From the NCBI GenBank assembly GCA_009926815.1, contig RFOC01000004.1:1-26817 (forward strand): a stretch of DNA of 26,817 nucleotides. Direction: 5' to 3'. The stretch is from Planctomycetota bacterium. GTDB lineage: Bacteria > Planctomycetota > Phycisphaerae > Phycisphaerales > SM1A02. The position numbers and the translations under genes were made by a program. This document shows positions 15,025 to 21,845 of the stretch, one piece after another (positions within the stretch are counted from its first letter, which is position 1; every line of letters begins with the position of its first letter). The notes beneath the pieces were generated by a model, which saw only the letters and a list, made by a program, of their open reading frames with translations, was not told the DNA's origin and did no database searches.

Positions 15025-16170
15025 ATGCGAACCATTCGAACCGCCCTTCCCCTGCTGCTCCTGCTGGCCTCCGCCGAGGCCTCGTGGGCACGCGAGGAGA
15101 CCACCGCCCCGGCCGCTGCGGCATCCATCGAGGGGTCGACCGAGGAGGATCTTCGCTTCGCCCGCAATCTCTCCCGAGCCTTCCGAAAGGTCGCCCGCGG
15201 CGTGAAGCCCAGCGTGGTGAGCATCCGAACGGTCGAGGAGCCGGAGGCGCAGGCCTCGGGCATGCCGGCTCTCCGCTTTGGTCCGCGCGGACCGGAACTG
15301 GTGCGTCCCGGACCGGTGCAGCAGCGACAGGGTCTTGGAACCGGGTTCATCCTGAGTGAGGACGGCGCCATCGTGACCAACAGCCACGTGGTGCGCGGTG
15401 CCGAACGCATCATGGTGCGACTCTCCGATGACCGTGAGCTCGACGCGACGCTGGTGGGCGTGGATCCGGAGACCGACGTGGCGGTGCTTCGCGTGCCCGC
15501 CAACGGGCTCACGCCCGCCACGCTGATCGACAGTTCGCAGGTGGAGGTGGGCGACTGGGTGCTGGCGCTGGGAAGCCCGTTCGGGCTGGATCAGACGGTG
15601 ACCGCCGGCATCATCAGCGCCAAGGGCCGTGAAGGCGTGGGTCTTGCCGTCTTCGAGAACTACCTGCAGACCGACGCGGCCATCAATCCGGGCAACAGCG
15701 GCGGTCCGCTGGTCACCCTCGATGGCGCCGTGGTCGGCATGAACACCGCCATCGGCAGCCGCACGGGTGGCAACGATGGCGTGGGCTTCGCCATTCCCAT
15801 GGAGATGGTGCGACGCGCCGCGGATGACCTGCTGCAGGACGGTCGCGTGCGATACGGCTACATGGGCGTGCTGCTGCAGGAACTGCCGGACGGCAGCGGC
15901 GCCATGATCGGCCGCGTGCTGCCGGGAGGCCCCGCCGACCAGGCCGAGGTGCGCGAGGGCGACCGGATCGTGAGCGTGGCCGGAGAGCGAGTCGACAGCC
16001 GTGCATCGCTCATGCGCGCGATCGGCGCTCGCAAGCCCGGCGAAGCCGTGCAGGTCGAGGTGGAACGTGATGGCGAGCGACGGCAGCTCCAGGTGACCCT
16101 TGGCACGCGGCCCACCGCAGGCGTGGCGGTGCGCGACGATCGCGGCCAGATGCTGCAGCCGAATCGCTGA
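15025..16170 (+). CDS. Periplasmic HtrA/DegP-type serine protease with one PDZ domain, 381 aa
   Basis: A signal peptide (to about SWA at 22) precedes a trypsin-like protease domain. The catalytic triad is His121 in TNSHVV, Asp151 in ETDVAVLRV and Ser225 in GNSGGPL. A single PDZ domain spans about residues 275-362, beginning with YGYMGV and including GPADQAEVREGDRIVSV. This DegS/HhoA-like layout with one PDZ domain suits a periplasmic quality-control protease or stress sensor; with a cleavable signal and no clear anchor it is probably soluble. Its stop is 41 bases before the ebo cluster on the same strand. A TATGCT box between the two suggests that eboD has its own promoter, so a functional link with the cluster is only positional. 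Confidence 0.92.
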   Translation: MRTIRTALPLLLLLASAEASWAREETTAPAAAASIEGSTEEDLRFARNLSRAFRKVARGVKPSVVSIRTVEEPEAQASGMPALRFGPRGPELVRPGPVQQRQGLGTGFILSEDGAIVTNSHVVRGAERIMVRLSDDRELDATLVGVDPETDVAVLRVPANGLTPATLIDSSQVEVGDWVLALGSPFGLDQTVTAGIISAKGREGVGLAVFENYLQTDAAINPGNSGGPLVTLDGAVVGMNTAIGSRTGGNDGVGFAIPMEMVRRAADDLLQDGRVRYGYMGVLLQELPDGSGAMIGRVLPGGPADQAEVREGDRIVSVAGERVDSRASLMRAIGARKPGEAVQVEVERDGERRQLQVTLGTRPTAGVAVRDDRGQMLQPNR

Positions 16171-16199
16171 CACCGACGGCGGCGACCACAGTCCGCATC

Positions 16200-16205
16200 T
16201 ATGCT
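16200..16205 (+). promoter_or_regulatory. Putative -10 box (TATGCT) for eboD
   Basis: TATGCT ends 6 bases before the eboD ATG at 16212 and is the closest match to the TATAAT consensus in the set. No -35 element or ribosome-binding site is evident. Confidence 0.6.
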
Positions 16206-16211
16206 CGGCGC

Positions 16212-17354
16212 ATGGCCCTGACCCCGTGGTCGGATGCGTTGACCGTGCACAGCCGACACCGCGTGTGGTGGGTGGATGACGTGCTCCATGATGCCGCGGC
16301 AGCCTGGCACGGGGCGATGGAAGGGCTCGAGGGTCCATGCGTGGCCTTCGTGGACCTGGGCGTGGCCAGCGCCTGGCCCGAGGTGGCCGAGCGACTGCAT
16401 GCCTGCGTGCGGGATTCCGGTGCAGGCGGGGTTCGTCTTTCGGCCGTGGACACCATGCCTGGTGGCGAGTCCTGCAAGGCTGGAACGGCCGAGGCCATGC
16501 GCGTGGCGCAGGCCTGTCTCGACCATGGCGTGAGTCGCCGAGGCGCGGTGATCGCGGTGGGTGGCGGTGCCGTGCTGGATGCCGTTGGCTTTGGAGCGGC
16601 CATGGCGCATCGTGGCGTGCCCGTGATCCGCGTGCCCACCACCACGCTCGCCCAGGATGACTCGGCCATGGGGGTCAAGTGCGGCGTGAACGCATTCGGC
16701 CAGAAGAACGCGATGGGTGCCTTTGGCGTGCCACACGCCGTGCTCTGCTGCAGACGCCTCCTGGGTTCGCTCCCCGAGGAGCACTGGCTCGGCGGCTTCA
16801 GCGAGGCGGTGAAGATCGCGTTGCTGAGGGATCCCGGATTGCTGGCCGAGATCGAGCGGCATGCGGCGCGGGTCCGCAATCGCGACATGGCGGTTGCATG
16901 GCCCATCGTGCGGCGCAGTGCGGAGCTGCATCGCCATCACATCCTGAAGGGCGGCGATCCCTTCGAGCTTGGGAGCTCCCGACCGCTGGACCATGGTCAC
17001 TGGGTCGCCCATCGCCTGGAGTCCCTCACCGCGTGGGCCCTGCCGCACGGGCAGGCCGTGGCCGTCGGTCTGGCGGTGGATGCATGCGTGGCATGCGAGC
17101 TGGGATGGCTCGCGCCGGGCACGCGTGATCGCGTCATTCGCGCGCTTCGCTCGCTCGGGCTGCCCGTGTTCCATCCCATGCTGCTACCCGTGGAGCGCCT
17201 GATGGCCGGCCTGGAGCAGTTCCGTCAGCACCTGGGCGGCCCGCTCGCGGTGCCGCTCCTGCGGGATGTGGGTCACGCGCAGGACTCGTCCGAGGTGCCG
17301 CCAAGGGCCGTGGAGGCCGCGGTGCGACGGCTTCAGGGCCTGGGGACTGGCTGA
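16212..17354 (+). CDS. eboD: EboD, sugar phosphate cyclase of the 3-dehydroquinate synthase superfamily, 380 aa
   Basis: The protein has the NAD-binding GGGAVLD (117-123) and the PTTTLAQDDSAMGVK block (142-156), equivalent to PTTLLAQVDSSVGGK in AroB. The three zinc ligands are conserved: Glu198 in SEAVK, His263 in DHGHWVAH and His279 in PHGQAV. The AroB family forms a cyclic polyol from a sugar phosphate. The GGDPFELGSSRPLD segment (248-260) just before the second zinc ligand, and Asp149 in place of the AroB Val, are marks of the EboD group rather than shikimate-pathway AroB. The substrate (DAHP, sedoheptulose 7-phosphate or another) cannot be decided from sequence. The ebo context makes a housekeeping role in aromatic synthesis unlikely. 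The start fits the TATGCT box. Confidence 0.9.
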   Translation: MALTPWSDALTVHSRHRVWWVDDVLHDAAAAWHGAMEGLEGPCVAFVDLGVASAWPEVAERLHACVRDSGAGGVRLSAVDTMPGGESCKAGTAEAMRVAQACLDHGVSRRGAVIAVGGGAVLDAVGFGAAMAHRGVPVIRVPTTTLAQDDSAMGVKCGVNAFGQKNAMGAFGVPHAVLCCRRLLGSLPEEHWLGGFSEAVKIALLRDPGLLAEIERHAARVRNRDMAVAWPIVRRSAELHRHHILKGGDPFELGSSRPLDHGHWVAHRLESLTAWALPHGQAVAVGLAVDACVACELGWLAPGTRDRVIRALRSLGLPVFHPMLLPVERLMAGLEQFRQHLGGPLAVPLLRDVGHAQDSSEVPPRAVEAAVRRLQGLGTG

Positions 17355-17402
17355 ATTCGATCAAAACCGCTTCTTCGGGGGCGACTTTGTCGGCCATGGG
17401 GC

Positions 17403-17408
17403 TAGATT
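17403..17408 (+). promoter_or_regulatory. Putative -10 box (TAGATT) for the secreted deiminase gene
   Basis: TAGATT lies 48 bases before the ATG at 17457, so this transcript would have a leader of about 40 bases, unlike the leaderless genes around it. No strong Shine-Dalgarno sequence is seen in that leader; GAAG directly abuts the ATG. Confidence 0.4.
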
Positions 17409-17456
17409 GGGTGGGCACCGTTGACCCATTTCAGGCCCTCCTGGACTCCATTGAAG

Positions 17457-19109
17457 ATGCAACACCGGACCCTCACCGTGGCGATGGCCGCCCTGCTCGC
17501 GATCGCCGCTTCCTCCCTGGCCGCCGATGCCGTCAAGGCGCCGCGACCCGCGGCGAATCGACTGGATGACCAGGCCCTGCCCCGCACCATGACCCAGGCC
17601 GAGAAGGATTGGGTGCTGAGGAACCCCGACCTCCGACCCCGTCTGGCCTCGCCGCCGCCCACGGGCCCGGTCAGCGGCGCCAGCGAGTACCGCCCCATGG
17701 AGGCGATCCTGCTGGGCTACTCGGGCAGCACCGCATGGAAGAACATCCTGGCCGAGATGGCCAGGCACATCACCACCACCGGCAATGCCGACGTGATGGT
17801 GGTGGTGACCAGCACCTCGCAGCGCACCGACATGACCACGCGGTTCACCAACGCGGGCGCCAACATGAGCCGCGTGAAGTCGTACATCGCGTCGCTCAAC
17901 AGCATCTGGATCCGCGACTACGGCCCCCGCTTCGTGTACGAGGGCGGTGTCCGCGTGGTGGTGGACAGCATCTACTACAGCTCCCGACCGCAGGACGACG
18001 CCATTCCATCCTTCATGGCCGGTCAGCTGGGGCGACCCTACTACGCCATGCCGCTGGTGCATTCCGGTGGCAACTACCACATGGGTGACGATCCCGAGGG
18101 CTACGCCACGCGACTGACCCTGGGGGACAACCCCGGCATGACCGAGACCCAGATCCGGGACATGTTCCAGGCCTACTACGGCCTCTACACCAACCTGTGG
18201 ACGCAGCTGCCCTGGACGGTCGATGGCACGGGCCACGTGGACATGTGGTTCATCCCCGTCTCGAGCAACACCATCATCATCAGCGACTGGCCCAGCAACG
18301 CCGGTTCGGCGCAGGACCTGACCTGCGACTCGGCCGCCGCCACCATGCAGTCGCGCGGCTACAACGTGATCCGGGTGCCGGCCCGTCTGCTGGGAGGCGT
18401 GCACTACACCTACATCAACGCCGTCATGTGCAACAACCTGGTGATGATCCCCAGCTACACCAACACCACCGTGGTGAACGCCGGCCACAATCAGGCGGCC
18501 CTGGCCGCGTGGCAGCAGGCGTGCCCCGGCAAGACCATCGTGCAGGTGAACTGCGAGGGCATCATCAGCGCCGCGGGCGCCATCCACTGCATCGTGATGC
18601 ACTACCCAGCCAGCACCGGTGGCAACAACCCCGTGGTGCATGTGCGTTCACCGGCAGGCGGCGACAGCCTGGCGCCCGGCCAGAGCGTGTCCGTGAACTG
18701 GATCAGCGACCACGTCCGCGCGATCACCGCGGTGGACATCGAGCTCTCGGTCGATGGAGGCCAGACCTTCAGCACCGTGGCCGCCAACGAGGCCAACGAC
18801 GGGGCCTACACCTGGACGGTGCCGGACCTGTACGCCAGCCAGGCCCGTCTCCGCGTGACCGCCCGCGACGCGCAGGGCGCCAGCGGCTCCGACCTGAACG
18901 ACGCGGCCTTCGGCATCAGCGGCACGCAGCCGCGCGATGGCGACCTGGACGGCAACGGCTTCGTGGACGCCGGGGACATCGGCGTGCTTCTGCTGGGCTT
19001 CGGCGAGTGCGCGGTGGCCGCGGATTGTCCTTCGGATCTGGACCGCAATGGCCTGGTGGATTCGGGCGACATCGGCCTCATGCTGCTGCTCTTCGGTTCG
19101 GCCACCTGA
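17457..19109 (+). CDS. Exported agmatine deiminase/peptidyl-arginine deiminase-like enzyme with Ig-like and dockerin-like domains, 550 aa
   Basis: A signal peptide (to about LAADA) is followed by a pentein-fold catalytic domain (about residues 75-385). The family's catalytic residues are visible: WIRDYGPR with Asp154, DGTGHVDMW with His260 and Asp262, and GAIHCIVMHYP with Cys378. Family members hydrolyse the guanidine group of agmatine or peptidyl-arginine, releasing ammonia. Export and extra domains favour a peptidyl-arginine or extracellular substrate over cytoplasmic agmatine catabolism. Residues about 394-490 form an Ig-like beta-sandwich (VHVRSPAGGDSLAPGQSV...). Residues about 497-548 are two dockerin-like EF-hand loops, GDLDGNGFVDAGDIG and SDLDRNGLVDSGDIG. 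ATG 17457 is chosen over the in-frame TTG at 17421 because it begins a proper signal peptide. The gene lies between eboD and the rest of the ebo cluster. Confidence 0.88.
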   Translation: MQHRTLTVAMAALLAIAASSLAADAVKAPRPAANRLDDQALPRTMTQAEKDWVLRNPDLRPRLASPPPTGPVSGASEYRPMEAILLGYSGSTAWKNILAEMARHITTTGNADVMVVVTSTSQRTDMTTRFTNAGANMSRVKSYIASLNSIWIRDYGPRFVYEGGVRVVVDSIYYSSRPQDDAIPSFMAGQLGRPYYAMPLVHSGGNYHMGDDPEGYATRLTLGDNPGMTETQIRDMFQAYYGLYTNLWTQLPWTVDGTGHVDMWFIPVSSNTIIISDWPSNAGSAQDLTCDSAAATMQSRGYNVIRVPARLLGGVHYTYINAVMCNNLVMIPSYTNTTVVNAGHNQAALAAWQQACPGKTIVQVNCEGIISAAGAIHCIVMHYPASTGGNNPVVHVRSPAGGDSLAPGQSVSVNWISDHVRAITAVDIELSVDGGQTFSTVAANEANDGAYTWTVPDLYASQARLRVTARDAQGASGSDLNDAAFGISGTQPRDGDLDGNGFVDAGDIGVLLLGFGECAVAADCPSDLDRNGLVDSGDIGLMLLLFGSAT

Positions 19110-19133
19110 GGCGGGACCGCACCCGGGCGTCCG

Positions 19134-19139
19134 TAGACT
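19134..19139 (+). promoter_or_regulatory. Putative -10 box (TAGACT) for the small eboA-position gene
   Basis: TAGACT ends 6 bases before the ATG at 19146, with no ribosome-binding site. It probably drives the small gene and eboB together. Confidence 0.55.
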
Positions 19140-19145
19140 GGCCGC

Positions 19146-19454
19146 ATGACCCACGGCCAAACGCCGCTTGATCGCGAGCAGCTGATCCAGCTGGGCTTCC
19201 TGGAGGCCCGCTCGCGCACGCTGGACGTGGCCGCGTTCCTGGACCGGGTGCAACGGGCGCGGCCGGGGCCGGATGGGCCGGCCGATCCCCTGCAGGATGA
19301 CCGCGTGCAGGCCATCCTGCAGGCACTGCGGGTGGCGATCGATGGCCAGCCCGATCGCGCCCGACGCATGCTCGACCTCTGGAGTGATGCGAGCGGTGAA
19401 CCCGCGCCCCACGCCGACGGCAAGGCGGCGCGCGGCATTCCTCGCCAGGCCTGA
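19146..19454 (+). CDS. Small helical protein in the eboA position, 102 aa
   Basis: This 102-residue product lies three bases before eboB and has its own TAGACT box, so it is very probably a real gene. It is soluble, without signal or membrane segment. Its central part (LGFLEARSRTLDVAAFLDRVQRA and VQAILQALRVAIDGQPDRARRMLDLW, each split by turns) looks like helix pairs. EboA proteins of other bacteria are longer, about twice this size, and also helical and poorly conserved. I cannot show homology, so the eboA label rests on position only and no symbol is given. It could be a shortened EboA or an unrelated small partner of EboB. Confidence 0.7.
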   Translation: MTHGQTPLDREQLIQLGFLEARSRTLDVAAFLDRVQRARPGPDGPADPLQDDRVQAILQALRVAIDGQPDRARRMLDLWSDASGEPAPHADGKAARGIPRQA

Positions 19455-19457
19455 TCC

Positions 19458-20291
19458 ATGTACATCGATCCGCATGTGCACATGGTCAGCCGCACCACCG
19501 ACGACTACGCGCGCATGGCGGTGGCCGGCTGCGTGGCCATCACGGAACCCGCCTTCTGGGCCGGCTTCGACCGGGGCAGCCCCGAGGGATTCCACGACTA
19601 CTTCCGGCAGCTGACCGAGAGCGAGCCTCGCCGGGCGGCGGCCTACGGGATCCGTCACCACGCGTGGATCTGCATCAATCCCAAGGAATCCGAGGATCAT
19701 GCCTTCGCCCGCGAGGTGATGGGCCTGATTCCGCAGTTCCTGGAGCGGCCCAACGTGCTGGGCATCGGCGAGATCGGGCTGAACCGCAACAGCCGCACGG
19801 AACTGGCGGTGTTCGAGGAGCACCTGGAGCTGGCGGCCCGCTTCGACACGCTGGTGCTGGTGCACACGCCCCACCTGGAGGACAAGCGCAAGGGCACGCG
19901 GCTGATCCTGGACGCCATCCGCAACCAGGGCCGGCTGCGGCCCGACCGCGTGCTCATCGATCATGTGGAGGAGCACACGGTGCGACCGGTGCTGGATGCG
20001 GGCTTCTGGGCGGGCATGACGCTCTACCCGGACACCAAGTGCACCGCCGCACGCGCGGTGGACATCATCGAGATGCACGGCACCGAGCGCCTCTGGATCA
20101 ACAGCGCGGGCGACTGGGGTCACAGCGATCCACTGGCGGTGCCCAAGGCCGCCGCGGTGATGCGTGCGCGCGGGCACGCGGTGGACGCGGTGCGCCGCAT
20201 CACGCTGGAGAACCCCCGGACCTTCCTGGGACAGAGCCCTCGCTTCAGCGATGCGCCGCTGCGGCCCACGGCACCCGATCTGGGTCGCTGA
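19458..20291 (+). CDS. eboB: EboB, TatD-like metal-dependent hydrolase, 277 aa
   Basis: The N-terminus MYIDPHVHM gives the HxH metal pair (His6, His8) of the TatD/amidohydrolase TIM barrel, followed by SRTTDDY, a mark of the EboB group. Other expected ligands appear in order: Glu in GIGEIGLN, His in VLVHTPH, His in LIDHVEE and Asp in SAGDWGHSD. The length is normal for TatD proteins. Canonical TatD is a 3'-5' exonuclease, but ebo-linked members conserve unusual segments (ITEPAFWAGF, SAGDWGHSDPLAVPK) and their substrate is unknown. The gene starts three bases after the small gene, implying one transcript. The MFS gene follows after 27 bases with its own promoter box. Confidence 0.92.
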   Translation: MYIDPHVHMVSRTTDDYARMAVAGCVAITEPAFWAGFDRGSPEGFHDYFRQLTESEPRRAAAYGIRHHAWICINPKESEDHAFAREVMGLIPQFLERPNVLGIGEIGLNRNSRTELAVFEEHLELAARFDTLVLVHTPHLEDKRKGTRLILDAIRNQGRLRPDRVLIDHVEEHTVRPVLDAGFWAGMTLYPDTKCTAARAVDIIEMHGTERLWINSAGDWGHSDPLAVPKAAAVMRARGHAVDAVRRITLENPRTFLGQSPRFSDAPLRPTAPDLGR

Positions 20292-20303
20292 GGTCCGCCC
20301 CCA

Positions 20304-20309
20304 TACGAT
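20304..20309 (+). promoter_or_regulatory. Putative -10 box (TACGAT) for the MFS exporter gene
   Basis: TACGAT ends 9 bases before the ATG at 20319. The spacing is the longest in the set but still compatible with a leaderless transcript. Confidence 0.45.
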
Positions 20310-20318
20310 GGGCGGCGC

Positions 20319-21842
20319 ATGCACGCCCCCGAGCAAGGCGCACCGCGCAGGTGGCTGACGCTGCTGGCCATGACCGGCAGCCTGTGCATGATCATGCTTG
20401 ACATCTCGGTGGTGGGCGTGTCGCTGCCCACCATGCAGGCCGAACTGGGCCTGAGCGAGGTGCAGACGCAGTGGGTGGTGAACGCCTACATCCTGGCCAT
20501 GGCCAGCCTGGTCGCGCTGGGCGGTCGCGCCGCGGACAGCTTCGGCAAGGTGCCCGCGTTCGTGACGGGCATGATCGCCTTCGCCGGAGCCAGCGTGGGC
20601 TGCGCCCTGTCGGGTTCCGCGGCCGCCATCGTGGGCTGGCGCGCCGTCCAGGGCGCGGCGGCGGCCCTCATGCAACCGGCCAGCGCCAGCCTTGTCGTGG
20701 GCAGCTTCGCCCCCGGCGAGCGCGGCAAGGCCATGGCCGTGTACGCCGGCATTCCCATGCTGCTGCTGGTCGCCGGCCCGCCCATCGGTGGTGCGCTCAC
20801 CCAGCACGCGGGCTGGCCGTGGAACTTCTGGATCAACATGCCGGTGGCCGCGGTCTCGCTGGTGCTGACCGCCATGGCCCGGCCCGTCGAGATTCGACGC
20901 GCACCGGCCGGACGCGATCCACTGGGGGCGGTCCTGCTGCTCTCCGGATTGCCCTGCCTGATCTTCGGATTGATGGAGGCGCACACGCTGGGCTGGCGCG
21001 ATCCCATGGTGCTGGCGCCACTCGTCGGTGCCGCGATCGCCCTGCCCCTCTTCGTGGCATGGGAGCTGCGACATCCATCGCCCCTGGTGGCGCTGTCGCT
21101 CTTCCGCGATCGCCGCATCCTGGCCGATGCCGTGATCCTCTCGGCCATGCAGTTCGCCATGAACGGCCTGGTCATCTACGGGAGCGCGTACATGCAGGCC
21201 GCGTTGGGCATGAATCCCATGCGTGCCGGCGTGGCGCTGCTGCCCATGCTGCTGCCCGTGGTCTTCGTCATCCATGTGGCGGGCCGCGTGTACGACCGCG
21301 TGGGCGTGCGGACACCCGCGCTCATCGGGACCTCGCTGGCCACGCTGGGCATGGCGGTGCAGGCCTTCGCCGCGCCTTCGCTCTCCTACCCATGGCTTGC
21401 CGCGGGCATGGTGCTGCTGGGCACGGGCATCGGATTCGTGATGAGTCCGACCAACGTCGACGCCATGCACCGTGCCGGACACGAACGCCGCGCACAGGCG
21501 TCGGGACTGGTGCAGACGCTCCGTCAGGTGGGTGGCACGCTGGGCGTGGCCGTGATCGGCTCCACGATCCTCTCCGGCGAGTCGGCGCTGACCCGACGCT
21601 TCGTGCAGGCCTCGGTGCCCGCCGAACGTGCCGAGGAGGTGGCTCGCCTGCTGCAGGAGGCCGCGCAAGCCTCGCCGACGGCGCTTGGGCAACTGGCCCG
21701 GGAGCCGGCCCTGCTGGCGGCGGCCCAGCGCATCACGGCGGGCGGCGTGGCCGTGGGCTGGGGCATGGCCACCGTGGCGCTGGCGATCGCCCTTCTGGCG
21801 GCCTGGCGAGGATTGCGCGAGGAACCGACCCGTACACTCTGA
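20319..21842 (+). CDS. MFS transporter of the DHA2 (EmrB/QacA, 14-TM) drug:H+ antiporter type, 507 aa
   Basis: The first helix carries LDISVVGVSLPTM, the motif with a membrane Asp typical of the DHA2 family, followed by WVVNAYILAMA and the motif-A-like loop GRAADSFGKVP. About 14 hydrophobic segments can be counted along the 507 residues, the last before a short cytoplasmic end. A gap between segments near residues 430-480 holds an amphipathic loop (AERAEEVARLLQEAAQAS) common in EmrB/QacA relatives. The protein should export a hydrophobic or amphipathic small molecule in exchange for protons. Its place inside the ebo cluster makes it a candidate exporter for the ebo product. The following gene's promoter box and GTG start lie across its stop codon region. 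Confidence 0.9.
   Translation: MHAPEQGAPRRWLTLLAMTGSLCMIMLDISVVGVSLPTMQAELGLSEVQTQWVVNAYILAMASLVALGGRAADSFGKVPAFVTGMIAFAGASVGCALSGSAAAIVGWRAVQGAAAALMQPASASLVVGSFAPGERGKAMAVYAGIPMLLLVAGPPIGGALTQHAGWPWNFWINMPVAAVSLVLTAMARPVEIRRAPAGRDPLGAVLLLSGLPCLIFGLMEAHTLGWRDPMVLAPLVGAAIALPLFVAWELRHPSPLVALSLFRDRRILADAVILSAMQFAMNGLVIYGSAYMQAALGMNPMRAGVALLPMLLPVVFVIHVAGRVYDRVGVRTPALIGTSLATLGMAVQAFAAPSLSYPWLAAGMVLLGTGIGFVMSPTNVDAMHRAGHERRAQASGLVQTLRQVGGTLGVAVIGSTILSGESALTRRFVQASVPAERAEEVARLLQEAAQASPTALGQLAREPALLAAAQRITAGGVAVGWGMATVALAIALLAAWRGLREEPTRTL
21833..21838 (+). promoter_or_regulatory. Putative -10 box (TACACT) for the amidotransferase gene
   Basis: TACACT lies inside the last codons of the MFS gene and ends 7 bases before the GTG start at 21846. 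It would give a leaderless mRNA covering the amidotransferase, tlpA-like, eboE, eboC and eboF genes. Confidence 0.45.
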
Positions 21843-21845
21843 CGC

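Noticed and set aside
14902..16338. Upstream extension of the choice-of-anchor-I frame to a total of 1010 codons
   Set aside because: It runs antisense to the HtrA gene and lacks protein-like sequence. A good signal peptide starts at 14901.
18648..21692. 1014-codon open frame on the minus strand
   Set aside because: It lies opposite the deiminase, eboB and MFS genes and is a His/Gln/Arg-rich shadow typical of high-GC DNA.
16177..21833. Matching -35 elements upstream of the TANNNT boxes
   Set aside because: I compared the bases about 17 upstream of several boxes and found no shared hexamer, so only the -10 boxes are reported.
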